A stretch of 8,585 nt of DNA from Phycisphaerales bacterium (GCA_007125255.1 SLDM01000081.1:1-8585); one strand, 5' to 3'; positions 1-7,023 are shown, numbered from the stretch's first letter. The notes: a model not told the origin generated them from the sequence alone. A program made the numbers and translations.

Positions 1-1
1 C

Positions 2-541
2 GAAGAGTTGCAGGCGATGGCGATCATCCGCTTCGGCCGCGAGCATGAGGAGAATGATCTCAACCAGCTTTACCTGACCCCGATTTCTCACATCGATAAC
101 AGCGGAAACCCCGGCGAAGAGCCTTTCAACCCCGATCTGCAGGATCTGACCGACGAGCAGCTGGCCCGGGTCTTCCGCGAGCTGACGATGCACGAGACGT
201 GGGAGACCCGCCCGGGCAAGATGAATATCAACACCGTGCGCGAAGAGTTTCTTCGCGATCTGCTCGAGCTTTACGAAGCGGACCCGATTGTCGCCGATGA
301 GATCAATTATCTTCGGTCCGCCCGTCCGGAGGGCCTGACCAGTCTCGTTCCCCTGCTCGAGATTCCGGAGATTGATGAGCAACTGATGCTGCAGCTTGCC
401 GATTATTTCACCACATCCAGCAACGTCTACCAGATCAGCGCCAAGGGCCGAAGTCACGGTTCCGGGGCAGAAGTTGAAATCATTGTCGTGGTCGATCGTT
501 CGACTCTACCGATCCGCATCCTCGAGTATCGTGAACAGTAA
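2..541 (+). CDS. gspK: GspK-like minor pseudopilin, 3' part only
   Basis: The frame is open from the first bases of the window to a TAA at 539-541, so the start and the N-terminal part lie outside; about 179 residues are visible. The visible part resembles the C-terminal region of GspK, the large minor pseudopilin that sits at the tip of the T2SS pseudopilus in the periplasm. The motif GKMNINTVREEFL matches the 'N-x-N-T-A-s-x-e-x-L' helix-hairpin-helix-like segment of GspK. It is followed by a run on amino-acid positions such as LLEIPEIDEQL, and by a beta-rich end (YQISAKGR, then EVEIIVVVDRS) typical of this family's C-terminus. The prepilin peptidase signal and the N-terminal helix should be upstream. 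A GspL-like gene begins 26 bases downstream (8 if the alternative GTG is used), which fits the usual K-L order. The family call is fairly firm. Whether the machine secretes protein or builds a pilus cannot be told from this piece. Confidence 0.75.
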   Translation, partial: EELQAMAIIRFGREHEENDLNQLYLTPISHIDNSGNPGEEPFNPDLQDLTDEQLARVFRELTMHETWETRPGKMNINTVREEFLRDLLELYEADPIVADEINYLRSARPEGLTSLVPLLEIPEIDEQLMLQLADYFTTSSNVYQISAKGRSHGSGAEVEIIVVVDRSTLPIRILEYREQ

Positions 542-552
542 GCGGACCCGTG

Positions 553-558
553 AAGGAA
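553..558 (+). promoter_or_regulatory. Ribosome-binding site deciding the start of the GspL-like gene
   Basis: AAGGAA lies 9 bases before the ATG at 568 and looks like a Shine-Dalgarno sequence. The in-frame GTG at 550 has only a poor purine stretch before it, so 568 is preferred. The GTG remains possible and would add six residues. Confidence 0.5.
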
Positions 559-567
559 CCGAAACCC

Positions 568-2517
568 ATGCCAACGACGAATCCCCCGTCCCAGACCACA
601 CGCGACCCGAACGTGTATGCCATTCTGCATCGCGCGGGCCGGTCGTGGCGGGGCCTGATCACCCGGATCGTGGGCGGCGGCCGGGCTCCGGAGCTCATCG
701 CCGTCCGGGAGTTCCCGCTCGATCCCGGCACCACGCTCGAAGGATGGCTCGATGAGTACCAGGTCAGCGAGGTGATCGGCGTCCTGCCCGCCTCCGCCGT
801 GATCTGCCGAACCTGCCAGCTTCCCGACGCCGCGGAGGACCAGCTCGAACCCGCCCTGCGGCTCCAGGCCGAGGCGCATCTCTTCGGCATCGCCCCGGCC
901 CATCGCCTTGCGATGGCCGTCCTCCCCGCCGGCCGGGGAGAATCCGGACGCGCGGGCCTCATTCTCGCCTGGCCGGAGTCCGCGCAGGTGGCGGCGCCGC
1001 CGACCGGCCGCCGCATCTCCTGGGCGCCGGATATCGCCGGCCTGGCCGCCCTGCTCAGCACACTTCGCCCCACCCGTCCCCTGATGTGGGTCGACCGGGA
1101 GCCCGGCGCGATCGCGATGGCGCTTACGCACTCCGGTGGCGCGACCTTCCGTGCGGTGCGTGAGGATGCCGATGATGATGAGCTCTGGAGCAAGAGCATC
1201 GGCCGCGCCCTGGCGGAAACCGCCCTGAACCACGATCACTCCGCCGCGTTCGTCGAGGAGATCGTTCGCAACACCGAAGAAAAGATCCGCGGCATCCGGC
1301 CGGGTGAAGCCCGCCTGCTCGCGCCGCAGGAAGTGATCGACCAGGCGCGCTCCCGCATGGGCCGTCTCGGCAACCAGACCGAAGCCCAGACCGAAGGATG
1401 GTGGTCGACCTACGGCGTGACCGTCGGCGTCGCCCTTGCCCGCGCCGGGACGCTTGCGCCCCTCACCCAGATGGAAGACGATCCGCCGAAGGAAAGGCCT
1501 TCGATTCTCCGGCGTACCGTCGCGGCGCTCAGCACACCGCAGCATGCGACCGTGACCGTCATCGCCTGCGTTCTCCTGCTCATGTTCGGCACGATGGTTT
1601 TCAACGGACTGCAGTACGCCGTGCTCCAGTGGCGCTACAGCGACATCGATGATCGTCTCGCCGCGGTCAACCTGACCCAGGACAAGATCGAGGTCTACCG
1701 CGAACTGGAGCGCAGTGGCTGGTCGGTGACCAAGATCTTCTCGGATATTGCCGCCAACACGCCGGAAGGCATCGAGCTCGAGCAGATGCGTATCACGCAG
1801 CAGCAGACCTTCACCGTCTCCGGCCGCGCCCTTCCGCCCGACGGCGCAACCAGCGCAACCGAACTGGTCACGATCATGCAATCCAATCTGATCGACTCCG
1901 GCGTGTTTGAAAGTATCACCCTCCGCTGGGGAGACCGGGATGCCTACGGGGCGGTTGAGTTCGACCTGTCGGCCCGGCTCAAGCAGCCGAACCGCCATGT
2001 GGATTACGATGAAGATCGCGACTTCCGCACGAAACCGCTGCGGGTCCGCCGCTTTGGACCGCCCCCCGAGACCGAGCGCGAAACGGTCGCCGGCGGCGTG
2101 GAGGTACCGGAATTCGATGTCCAGGGTTCTGGCGACACCCCCCCCGGCGAAACCCGGACGGCATCGGACCGCGACCCGCGGCCCGGTGGGTCGGCCGGTG
2201 ATCCGGATGACCGCCGGGCCGAGGCCGGCCGGGAGAGCGGCCGGACGGGCGGCCGTGAACCGGGCGACACCGGCAGCCGGTTCGGCGATGCCGCCGACCC
2301 CGGCGCCACCGATACGCGGATGCCCGCATCCTTCGATGTTCCGGATCCGATGAGCGAAGAGGAGATCATGGCCTTGAGCGAAGCGGAAGTACGCGACCGT
2401 CTCGTCCGCGTCAGCCAGGCGCGAACGTATGCCCGCAACCGCGGCAACGATGAACTGCACGCGCAGTTCGCCAAGGAGTTCAATCTGCTGATGGACCGAA
2501 TGCGAGGTGACCGATGA
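568..2517 (+). CDS. GspL-like assembly platform protein (PilM-like plus PilN-like fusion with extra C-terminal region)
   Basis: A 649-residue protein. Residues about 15-300 look like the cytoplasmic actin-fold part of GspL/PilM: a segment GVLPASAVICRTCQLPDAA followed by a helix rich in Ala/Glu parallels the GspL 'lPg-x-x-v-x-x-r-x-x-x-lP' region, VDREPGAIAMAL resembles the next strand pair, and GVTVGVALARAG resembles the 'GLAL' end of PilM. A single membrane helix lies at about 328-352. The periplasmic part at about 355-471 is PilN/GspL-like, with a helix, then the phrase DIAANTPEGIELEQMRI, then FTVSGRAL and a closing beta strand. Residues about 497-588 are low complexity, rich in Gly, Pro, Arg and Asp. 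Residues about 592-649 are predicted helical and charged. GspL normally couples the secretion ATPase GspE to the periplasmic platform; PilM and PilN do the same in pili. The two disordered and helical additions have no counterpart in the families I know. The stop overlaps the start of the M-like gene (ATGA), so translation is probably coupled. Confidence 0.7.
   Translation: MPTTNPPSQTTRDPNVYAILHRAGRSWRGLITRIVGGGRAPELIAVREFPLDPGTTLEGWLDEYQVSEVIGVLPASAVICRTCQLPDAAEDQLEPALRLQAEAHLFGIAPAHRLAMAVLPAGRGESGRAGLILAWPESAQVAAPPTGRRISWAPDIAGLAALLSTLRPTRPLMWVDREPGAIAMALTHSGGATFRAVREDADDDELWSKSIGRALAETALNHDHSAAFVEEIVRNTEEKIRGIRPGEARLLAPQEVIDQARSRMGRLGNQTEAQTEGWWSTYGVTVGVALARAGTLAPLTQMEDDPPKERPSILRRTVAALSTPQHATVTVIACVLLLMFGTMVFNGLQYAVLQWRYSDIDDRLAAVNLTQDKIEVYRELERSGWSVTKIFSDIAANTPEGIELEQMRITQQQTFTVSGRALPPDGATSATELVTIMQSNLIDSGVFESITLRWGDRDAYGAVEFDLSARLKQPNRHVDYDEDRDFRTKPLRVRRFGPPPETERETVAGGVEVPEFDVQGSGDTPPGETRTASDRDPRPGGSAGDPDDRRAEAGRESGRTGGREPGDTGSRFGDAADPGATDTRMPASFDVPDPMSEEEIMALSEAEVRDRLVRVSQARTYARNRGNDELHAQFAKEFNLLMDRMRGDR
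2504..2508 (+). promoter_or_regulatory. Ribosome-binding site of the GspM/PilO-like gene
   Basis: GAGGT lies 5 bases before the ATG at 2514, inside the end of the GspL-like gene. It supports that start and coupled translation of the two genes. Confidence 0.6.
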
Positions 2518-3125
2518 GCGACCGGCTGAACGAACTCACCGAGCAGTTTCAGAATCTCTCGCGGGTGATGCAGTTTGCCGTCGTCGCCGGCGTCGCGCTC
2601 GCGCTGTTCATAATCTGGGATTACGGGATCCGGCCCGTCTCTTCGGAATGGGCGTGGCAGTCCGAGCGCATCCAGAACCAGGTGCGGCAGGTGCGACAGG
2701 CCGAGCGGCTGAACGCCCGGATCCGCGGTGTCGGTGAGACCGTCCAGGCTCTGGGCCCGGTCCAGCTTCCCCCGCCCGCCGACAGCGGCGCCGAACAGCT
2801 CAGTCGGGCGTGGGATCAACTTCTCAAGGAATTCTCGGTCAGCAACCCGAGCTTCAATATCCGCTTCGGCGGGAATCTCGGCGGGAGCGCCCTGATGAGC
2901 GTGACCGGCGGGCAGCGGGCCCAGATCATCAACGGCGATGTCCGCTTCCAGGCCTCGCCGGACGATGCCATCGAGATCATCTCCCGTCTCGAATCACGCC
3001 CGGAAGTTTCCGTGATCCGGGATGTCACCATCAACCGCACAGGCAGCCGACGTGTCGGCGTGCGCATGACCATCGAGGGATGGGTCGTTCCCACCGAGGG
3101 CGGCCAGAGCCGGAGGAGCGCCTGA
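2514..3125 (+). CDS. GspM/PilO-like inner-membrane platform protein
   Basis: A 203-residue protein with the bitopic layout of GspM and PilO: a short cytoplasmic N-terminus, one membrane helix at about 20-35 (FAVVAGVALALFIIW), a helical coiled-coil-like stretch at about 45-75 rich in Gln, Arg and Glu, and a periplasmic alpha/beta domain at about 100-190 ending in a strand with the words GVRMTIEGWVVP. The pattern of helix (DDAIEIISRLES) followed by a strand (VIRDVTINR) and another strand fits the ferredoxin-like fold of this family. GspM and PilO dimerise and bind GspL or PilN in the inner membrane. Sequence identity in this family is always low, so the call rests mainly on topology, length and position between the L-like and C-like genes. 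It overlaps both neighbours (ATGA at its start, TGATG at its end). Confidence 0.65.
   Translation: MSDRLNELTEQFQNLSRVMQFAVVAGVALALFIIWDYGIRPVSSEWAWQSERIQNQVRQVRQAERLNARIRGVGETVQALGPVQLPPPADSGAEQLSRAWDQLLKEFSVSNPSFNIRFGGNLGGSALMSVTGGQRAQIINGDVRFQASPDDAIEIISRLESRPEVSVIRDVTINRTGSRRVGVRMTIEGWVVPTEGGQSRRSA
3112..3116 (+). promoter_or_regulatory. Ribosome-binding site deciding the start of the GspC/PilP-like gene
   Basis: GGAGG lies 8 bases before the ATG at 3125. The same frame is open further upstream to about 2810, but that part lies wholly inside the M-like gene and is not protein-like. This site and the membrane helix just after it fix the start at 3125. Confidence 0.65.
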
Positions 3126-4015
3126 TGATTGATCGTCAGTCCATCAACGCCAGTCTGCTTTCGAGCGTTGTCGCCATTCTCATTGTCGTCCTGATCCTGG
3201 CGGGATCGGCGTTGTCGTTCGTCGGCGCGCTCTTCGGCCCGCGGGTCAACGACGACGATCCCGGCAAGGAGTTTGCGCGCCTGGTCGATCAGCACCAGGA
3301 GAAGAGCACGATCTACCGGGAGCGTTTCAGCGGCCGGTCGATCTTCTACTCGCCGCAGCCGTGGCCGCAGCCGCCGCGACCGGATCCGCCGCGGGTCGAT
3401 CCGCCCGAGCCGGATCCGCCGGAGGTTGAACATGACGATGTGGATGAGCCGGAAGAGCCCGTGGAACCACCGCCGCCGCCGCCACCCAGTACCTACGAGG
3501 GGCCGGAAGTTCTTTTCGTGCTCGGCAATGAGGTCTACTTCCGGACCGGCGATGACGAGATTCCGATGGTGCGCGTCGCGGTCCGCAGCCGGCACGCCGA
3601 ACTGGGCGTCCATGTGATCGATATCGATTCGCCCCGCACCGTGACGCTCGGCCACCGCGGCGGTGAGTACGAGGTACCGCTCTTCACCTGGGGCATGCCC
3701 GGCATTCAGAGTGAATCGGTCGTCTCCAGCGAAGACAGCGATCAGATTCCGGGGCTGGTCACGCGCACGGAGGACGGCGAGGAACGGGTGCGCCGCACCG
3801 GCCGATCGCGCGAGGACGATGGCCGTGTGACCGGCCGTCCTTCCGGCCGGACGACCCCCACCCGCGGAAGTGATCGCGGTCGCCAGCCCGAGCGGGGCAC
3901 GCAGCGCGACACCGGCCGCGGCCGCGAAGCCCAGCCGCGCGAACAGCAGCGCGGCGGCGGCGACGGACGAGCCCGACCGTCCGAACGGGACCGGGGCCGC
4001 GGAACGCCGCGATAG
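3125..4015 (+). CDS. GspC/PilP-like periplasmic bridge protein with proline linker and Arg-rich tail
   Basis: A 296-residue protein. One membrane helix at about 11-36 (SSVVAILIVVLILAGSALS) anchors it in the inner membrane. A proline-rich linker follows at about 77-122, containing repeated xDPP units and a run of seven prolines; it resembles the stiff periplasm-spanning region of TonB. The beta-rich part at about 128-186 (VLFVLGNEVYFRTGDDEI, then VHVIDIDSPRTVTLGHRGG and EVPLF) has the strand pattern of the homology region of GspC and PilP, the part that touches the secretin N0 domain. No PDZ domain or coiled coil follows. Instead the last 86 residues hold 24 Arg, 15 acidic residues and no Lys, and look disordered. 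The gene order just after L and M and just before the secretin agrees with GspC/PilP. The family call is moderate because the homology region is short and divergent. Confidence 0.6.
   Translation: MIDRQSINASLLSSVVAILIVVLILAGSALSFVGALFGPRVNDDDPGKEFARLVDQHQEKSTIYRERFSGRSIFYSPQPWPQPPRPDPPRVDPPEPDPPEVEHDDVDEPEEPVEPPPPPPPSTYEGPEVLFVLGNEVYFRTGDDEIPMVRVAVRSRHAELGVHVIDIDSPRTVTLGHRGGEYEVPLFTWGMPGIQSESVVSSEDSDQIPGLVTRTEDGEERVRRTGRSREDDGRVTGRPSGRTTPTRGSDRGRQPERGTQRDTGRGREAQPREQQRGGGDGRARPSERDRGRGTPR
3380..3424 (+). repeat. 15-base coding repeat, three copies (xDPPx units)
   Basis: The core GATCCGCC recurs at 3383, 3398 and 3413, a strict period of 15 bases. It encodes Asp-Pro-Pro with variable flanking residues (Pro/Val before, Arg/Glu after) inside the proline linker of the GspC/PilP-like protein. 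Such a repeat could change copy number and so alter linker length. Confidence 0.7.
3467..3487 (+). repeat. Polyproline run, seven codons
   Basis: Seven consecutive proline codons (CCA, four CCG, CCA, CCC) lie at the end of the linker, just before the homology-region-like domain. Runs of this kind usually need elongation factor P for smooth translation. Confidence 0.8.
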
Positions 4016-4056
4016 CCCGCTGAACTGTACTTCCAGGGCATGAACGGCGCGTTTTT
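4005..4056 (+). terminator. Weak rho-independent terminator candidate after the GspC/PilP-like gene
   Basis: CGCCG at 4005-4009 can pair with CGGCG at 4045-4049. Inside it GCCC at 4015-4018 can pair with GGGC at 4036-4039, with a symmetric five-by-five internal loop between the two stems. A run of five T follows at 4052-4056. The stems are short, the inner loop is long, and the left arm lies in the last codons of the gene, so this could be chance in GC-rich DNA. If real, it would separate the K-L-M-C genes from the secretin gene. Confidence 0.25.
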
Positions 4057-4118
4057 CTCCTTTCGCACTTCCCTTTGCTTCTGCACGCCTTGATTCGCAT
4101 CTGCCCGCAACGATTCAC

Positions 4119-4138
4119 CACGCTTCATCACGCTCCAT
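4119..4138 (+). repeat. 10-bp direct tandem repeat in the leader of the secretin gene
   Basis: CACGCTTCAT is followed directly by CACGCTCCAT, nine of ten bases identical and with no spacer. A period near one helical turn would suit a protein that binds two adjacent sites on one face, but two copies can also arise by chance or slippage. Confidence 0.4.
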
Positions 4139-4162
4139 CTCATCAGGGCCCTTCATTGTCCT

Positions 4163-4214
4163 CCGGCGGCCGGGTCCGCCGATGAGATCAGGAGACCAGC
4201 GCCGGACCGCCGGC
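4163..4214 (+). repeat. Inverted repeats with alternative pairings
   Basis: CCGGCGG (4163-4169) and TCCG (4175-4178) can pair with the contiguous CGGACCGCCGG at 4203-4213, leaving a five-base bulge and a 24-base loop. Each arm can instead form a local hairpin: CGGCGG at 4164-4169 with CCGCCG at 4176-4181, or GCCGG at 4201-4205 with CCGGC at 4210-4214. No T run follows, so this is not a rho-independent terminator. Confidence 0.35.
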
Positions 4215-4306
4215 ACCGCTCGAACCGTTCTTCTCCAGATCCCGCCGGGGGCTTGACTCGGGGGACCAGACCGATTGCCTTCTCAAGACTTCTCTCCCGA
4301 TGAATC

Positions 4307-4310
4307 AGGA
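4307..4310 (+). promoter_or_regulatory. Ribosome-binding site deciding the start of the secretin gene
   Basis: AGGA lies 7 bases before the ATG at 4318. The in-frame ATG at 4300 is preceded only by pyrimidines. The later start also gives a signal peptide of normal length. Confidence 0.5.
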
Positions 4311-4317
4311 CTTCCCG

Positions 4318-7023
4318 ATGACATGGCGCACGATTCTCCCGGCCCGCTCTCCGTGGTCTCTCGTCGTTCCCTTCGCACTGCTGGGGGTGATGGCGAATCC
4401 CCATGCACTCGCGCAGAACGATCGGCCGGCACCGCGCGACCCCAGTCCCACCGTCGTTGACAACGGCGCTCAGCCGGACCGCGATGCGAACCGCCCGCGC
4501 GAGGCGCGGGAACGCAACGGCAACGCCCGACCCGACCGCAATCGCGGCCTCTCCCGCGACAACGGTCCCAACCGTCGTCCGCCCCGCGATGACATGGTGA
4601 AGCTTGCCTTCAACGATGTCGGCGTCGATGAGACGATCCCCTTCATCGTTGAAACCACCGGCAAAGTCGTGATGCCCGTCAACCTGCAGGTTCTGCGCGG
4701 CCGGCGCATCACCATCGTCAACGACGAATGGGTCTCCCGTGAAGCCGCCCTCGACCTGCTCTTTACCGCGTTTCGTCTCAACGGTGTCGGCGTCATTGAG
4801 AAGGAAGACGTCATTATCCTCGATCAGCTCGACACGATCATCACCAATGTCGACCTGCCCGTCTTCGATGCGGGCCAGGACATTCTGAACCGGACTGACC
4901 GCGGCACGATCATCATCAAGATCTTCCAGGTTGAGAACGCAAATGCCGAAAGCATCGGCGAGCGCATCCAGGAAGTGATCCCGGACTACGCGCGGCTCTC
5001 GGTCGACTCCAACTCCAACCAGATCGTCGTCATGGGTGACATCGGCCTCTGCCAGCAGGTGCAGCGGCTGATCTACGAACTGGACTACAACTACGTCACG
5101 GTGGAGACCACCACCTTCCGCCTCGCCTACGCCGATGCGAATGAGGTGGCGGACAACATTTTCGATCTCTTTGAAGGGGGCGGCGCGACGGTCATCGCGC
5201 CGGGCACGCAGCAGCGGCCGCAGCAGCGGGGCGGCACGCGCGGTCAGCAGCAGCAGCGCGGTGGCCAGCAGGCCACCGGCACGCCGGTCGCGACCGGCCC
5301 GATCGTGGAGATGCGGCTCACCGTCAACATCCCCCAGAACACGGTCACGGTGCAGAGCGATCCGGAGATGATCGAACAGATCACCATGCTCATCAACGAT
5401 CACTGGGACCTGCCCCGCCCCAGCGGAAGCGCGAAGGTCTACACCCTCGAACACACCGATCCGATCAAGGTGCGTGACCTGCTGCGCGAACTGCTCGTCG
5501 GCGGCCCCGCCGGCGGCGGCGGTGGAACGCGGGCCGGCGGTGGCGGGGGCGGACGCGCCGGCAACGGCGGCCGCTCGGATGTCGGCCAGATCATCGGCGG
5601 TCTCTACCGCATCGAGGCGTACACGGACTCCAACCAGATCGTCGTTCTCAGCAAGACCGAAGACAATCTCAACTTCCTCGACGACATCATTGCCCGGATC
5701 GATCAGCCCAGCGACGTGGGGATGCCGGTGGTCGTGGAACTGAAGCACGCCAACGCCGTCGAACTCACCGAGGAGCTCAACGCGCTCCTGTCTGAAGCCG
5801 GGGCGGGCGTCCGACTGCCCCGTCCGGCATCCGGCCTGACCGCCGAGTCGATCGGCAGCGCCGCCGGCGAGGGTGGCGGCGGGCAGCGCCTCGGCGGCGA
5901 CAACGGCCAGCGCGCCGACATCGAGTTCCCCTGGCAGCGCGGCCGCCCGGCGGAAGACATGACACCCGAGTCGTCGATCATCGGACGGGTCCGCGTCGTG
6001 CCGATCGTCCGCCAGAACGCGATTGCCGTACTCGCCCCGCCGGCCCACCGTGACGCGGTGGTCGACCTGATCGAGTACTTCGATCGTCCCGGTCGGCAGG
6101 TCATGATCTCGGCCGTCATCGCCGAAGTCGTCCTCACCGACGAACTTGCCTTCGGTCTGCGGCTGAGTAACTCCGACACCATTCTCGGCGGCGGACTGCC
6201 CGACTACCGTGTCGGCGGCTCGCTCGGCGTGGACACCACGCAGGAGGACGTCTTCGGTTCAGCGTTCACCGCCTCGGTGCTCGACTTCAACTTCTCGGTC
6301 AACCTCGCCCTGCAGGCACTGGCGCAGAAGACCAACGTTCGCATCCTTCAGGAGCCGCGCGTCTTCACCGCCGACAACCAGGAAGCGGTCTTCTTCGACG
6401 GCCAGGATATTCCCTTCATTACCAACACGCAGATTACCGACATCGGCACGGTCAACGAATCGTTCGAGTACCGGGCGGTGGGCGTGCAGCTCAACGTGCG
6501 GCCGCGCATCACCGTGGAACGGGATGTCGATCTCGAGATCAATCTCGAACTCTCGAGCATCGTGCCGGGTCAGACGCTTTTCGGCGGCTTCATCATCGAC
6601 CGCCGCACCACGCAGACCAACCTGATCGTGAAGAACGGCCAGACGATCGTGCTCTCGGGCATCCTCAAGGATTCCGAGTCGCAGATCACGCGCAAGGTGC
6701 CCTTCCTCGGCGACATTCCCCTGCTCGGCGAGATCTTCACCTCGCGTGAGAACCAGAAGACCACGACGGAGCTGATCGCCTTCATCACGCCGATCGTCGT
6801 CGACAACCCCTCGGAGAACGAGGACAACTTCAACATCGTCGAGCGTGAGAATCTGCGTCGACTCGCGCGTCCGATGCAGGAGCAGGCCAGGGAGATTCAG
6901 GACATTCGCGACCGTATTGTCGATCCGCGCACGCTCATCAAGCCCAGCCCGTCGCTGGATGAGGCGATCGAGAGTCAGCAGCAGAACCAGCTCGAACGGG
7001 ACACCTTTGATCCGAATGAGTAA
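4318..7023 (+). CDS. gspD: Secretin, outer-membrane channel (GspD/PilQ family)
   Basis: A 901-residue protein forming the outer-membrane ring through which the pseudopilus works. Residues 1-32 are a signal peptide with arginines, a hydrophobic core LVVPFALLGVM and a cleavage site ALA-Q. Residues 33-92 are an Arg/Asn/Asp/Pro-rich linker. An N0 domain covers about 93-175. Four modules of N1 type follow at about 196-260, 262-365, 372-465 and 469-591; each opens with a strand plus helix (such as KIFQVENANAESI, FRLAYADANEVAD, YTLEHTDPIKVRD, VELKHANAVELTE) and closes with a strand such as NQIVVMGD, NTVTVQSD, NQIVVLSK or NAIAVLAP. The last three carry inserts: Gln/Gly/Arg-rich, Gly-rich, and mixed Gly-rich. 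The secretin core at about 593-831 has ILQEPRVFTADNQEA, VGVQLNVRPRI and the hallmark VPFLGDIPLLGEIF. The last 70 residues are a polar helical tail. GspD usually has N0 to N3, so one module appears additional. An ATG at 4300 is an alternative start. Confidence 0.92.
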   Translation: MTWRTILPARSPWSLVVPFALLGVMANPHALAQNDRPAPRDPSPTVVDNGAQPDRDANRPREARERNGNARPDRNRGLSRDNGPNRRPPRDDMVKLAFNDVGVDETIPFIVETTGKVVMPVNLQVLRGRRITIVNDEWVSREAALDLLFTAFRLNGVGVIEKEDVIILDQLDTIITNVDLPVFDAGQDILNRTDRGTIIIKIFQVENANAESIGERIQEVIPDYARLSVDSNSNQIVVMGDIGLCQQVQRLIYELDYNYVTVETTTFRLAYADANEVADNIFDLFEGGGATVIAPGTQQRPQQRGGTRGQQQQRGGQQATGTPVATGPIVEMRLTVNIPQNTVTVQSDPEMIEQITMLINDHWDLPRPSGSAKVYTLEHTDPIKVRDLLRELLVGGPAGGGGGTRAGGGGGGRAGNGGRSDVGQIIGGLYRIEAYTDSNQIVVLSKTEDNLNFLDDIIARIDQPSDVGMPVVVELKHANAVELTEELNALLSEAGAGVRLPRPASGLTAESIGSAAGEGGGGQRLGGDNGQRADIEFPWQRGRPAEDMTPESSIIGRVRVVPIVRQNAIAVLAPPAHRDAVVDLIEYFDRPGRQVMISAVIAEVVLTDELAFGLRLSNSDTILGGGLPDYRVGGSLGVDTTQEDVFGSAFTASVLDFNFSVNLALQALAQKTNVRILQEPRVFTADNQEAVFFDGQDIPFITNTQITDIGTVNESFEYRAVGVQLNVRPRITVERDVDLEINLELSSIVPGQTLFGGFIIDRRTTQTNLIVKNGQTIVLSGILKDSESQITRKVPFLGDIPLLGEIFTSRENQKTTTELIAFITPIVVDNPSENEDNFNIVERENLRRLARPMQEQAREIQDIRDRIVDPRTLIKPSPSLDEAIESQQQNQLERDTFDPNE
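5200..5305 (+). repeat. Gln/Gly/Arg-rich low-complexity insert in the second N1-type module
   Basis: CAG-rich coding DNA gives clusters TQQRPQQRGG and GQQQQRGGQQ between the helices and strands of the second ring module. It is probably a flexible loop on the secretin ring. Repeated CAG codons make it slippage-prone. Confidence 0.6.
5500..5574 (+). repeat. Gly-rich low-complexity insert in the third N1-type module
   Basis: Runs of five and six glycines with Arg, Ala and Asn between them fall in the middle of the third ring module. In GspD the N3 domain often carries a Gly/Ser-rich loop at the matching place, facing the channel; a similar constriction role is possible here. Confidence 0.6.

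Larger units (their letters stand above)
4016..4317 (+). other. Intergenic region before the secretin gene
   Basis: About 300 bases without a convincing gene. The first half (about 4050-4160) is pyrimidine-rich and less GC-rich than the surrounding genes, as expected for a leader or promoter region. It contains the weak terminator candidate, a 10-bp tandem repeat and a set of alternative hairpins, listed separately. A TTGACT at 4253-4258 resembles a -35 box, but no matching -10 is seen at the right distance. This is the likeliest place for a promoter and for regulation of the secretin and lipoprotein genes. Confidence 0.5.

Noticed and set aside
454..2460. Very long open frame on the minus strand opposite the L-like gene
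   Set aside because: The translation is low-complexity and has no recognisable domain. The + strand frame has a membrane helix, GspL/PilN-like motifs and a ribosome-binding site. Long antisense open frames are expected in GC-rich genes with strong third-position bias.
2810..3124. Upstream extension of the GspC/PilP-like frame
   Set aside because: It lies wholly within the M-like gene and reads as Arg/Pro/His-rich noise; the good ribosome-binding site and membrane helix place the start at 3125.
4040..4093. Seventeen-codon frame in the leader (MNGAFFSFRTSLCFCTP), a possible leader peptide
   Set aside because: The only purine stretch before the ATG (CAGGG) ends one base from it, too close to work, and no attenuator structure is tied to it. 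It is probably chance.
4164..4181. Six-bp GC hairpin as a terminator
   Set aside because: No T run follows on either strand, and such short GC stems are common by chance here.
4253..4281. TTGACT as a -35 promoter box
   Set aside because: No convincing -10 hexamer lies 16-18 bases downstream (TGCCTT or similar), so a promoter cannot be supported from sequence alone.
4153..6048. Long open frame on the minus strand opposite the secretin
   Set aside because: It mirrors the secretin codons and shows Val/Asp-rich sequence typical of antisense frames, while the + strand protein is clearly a secretin.
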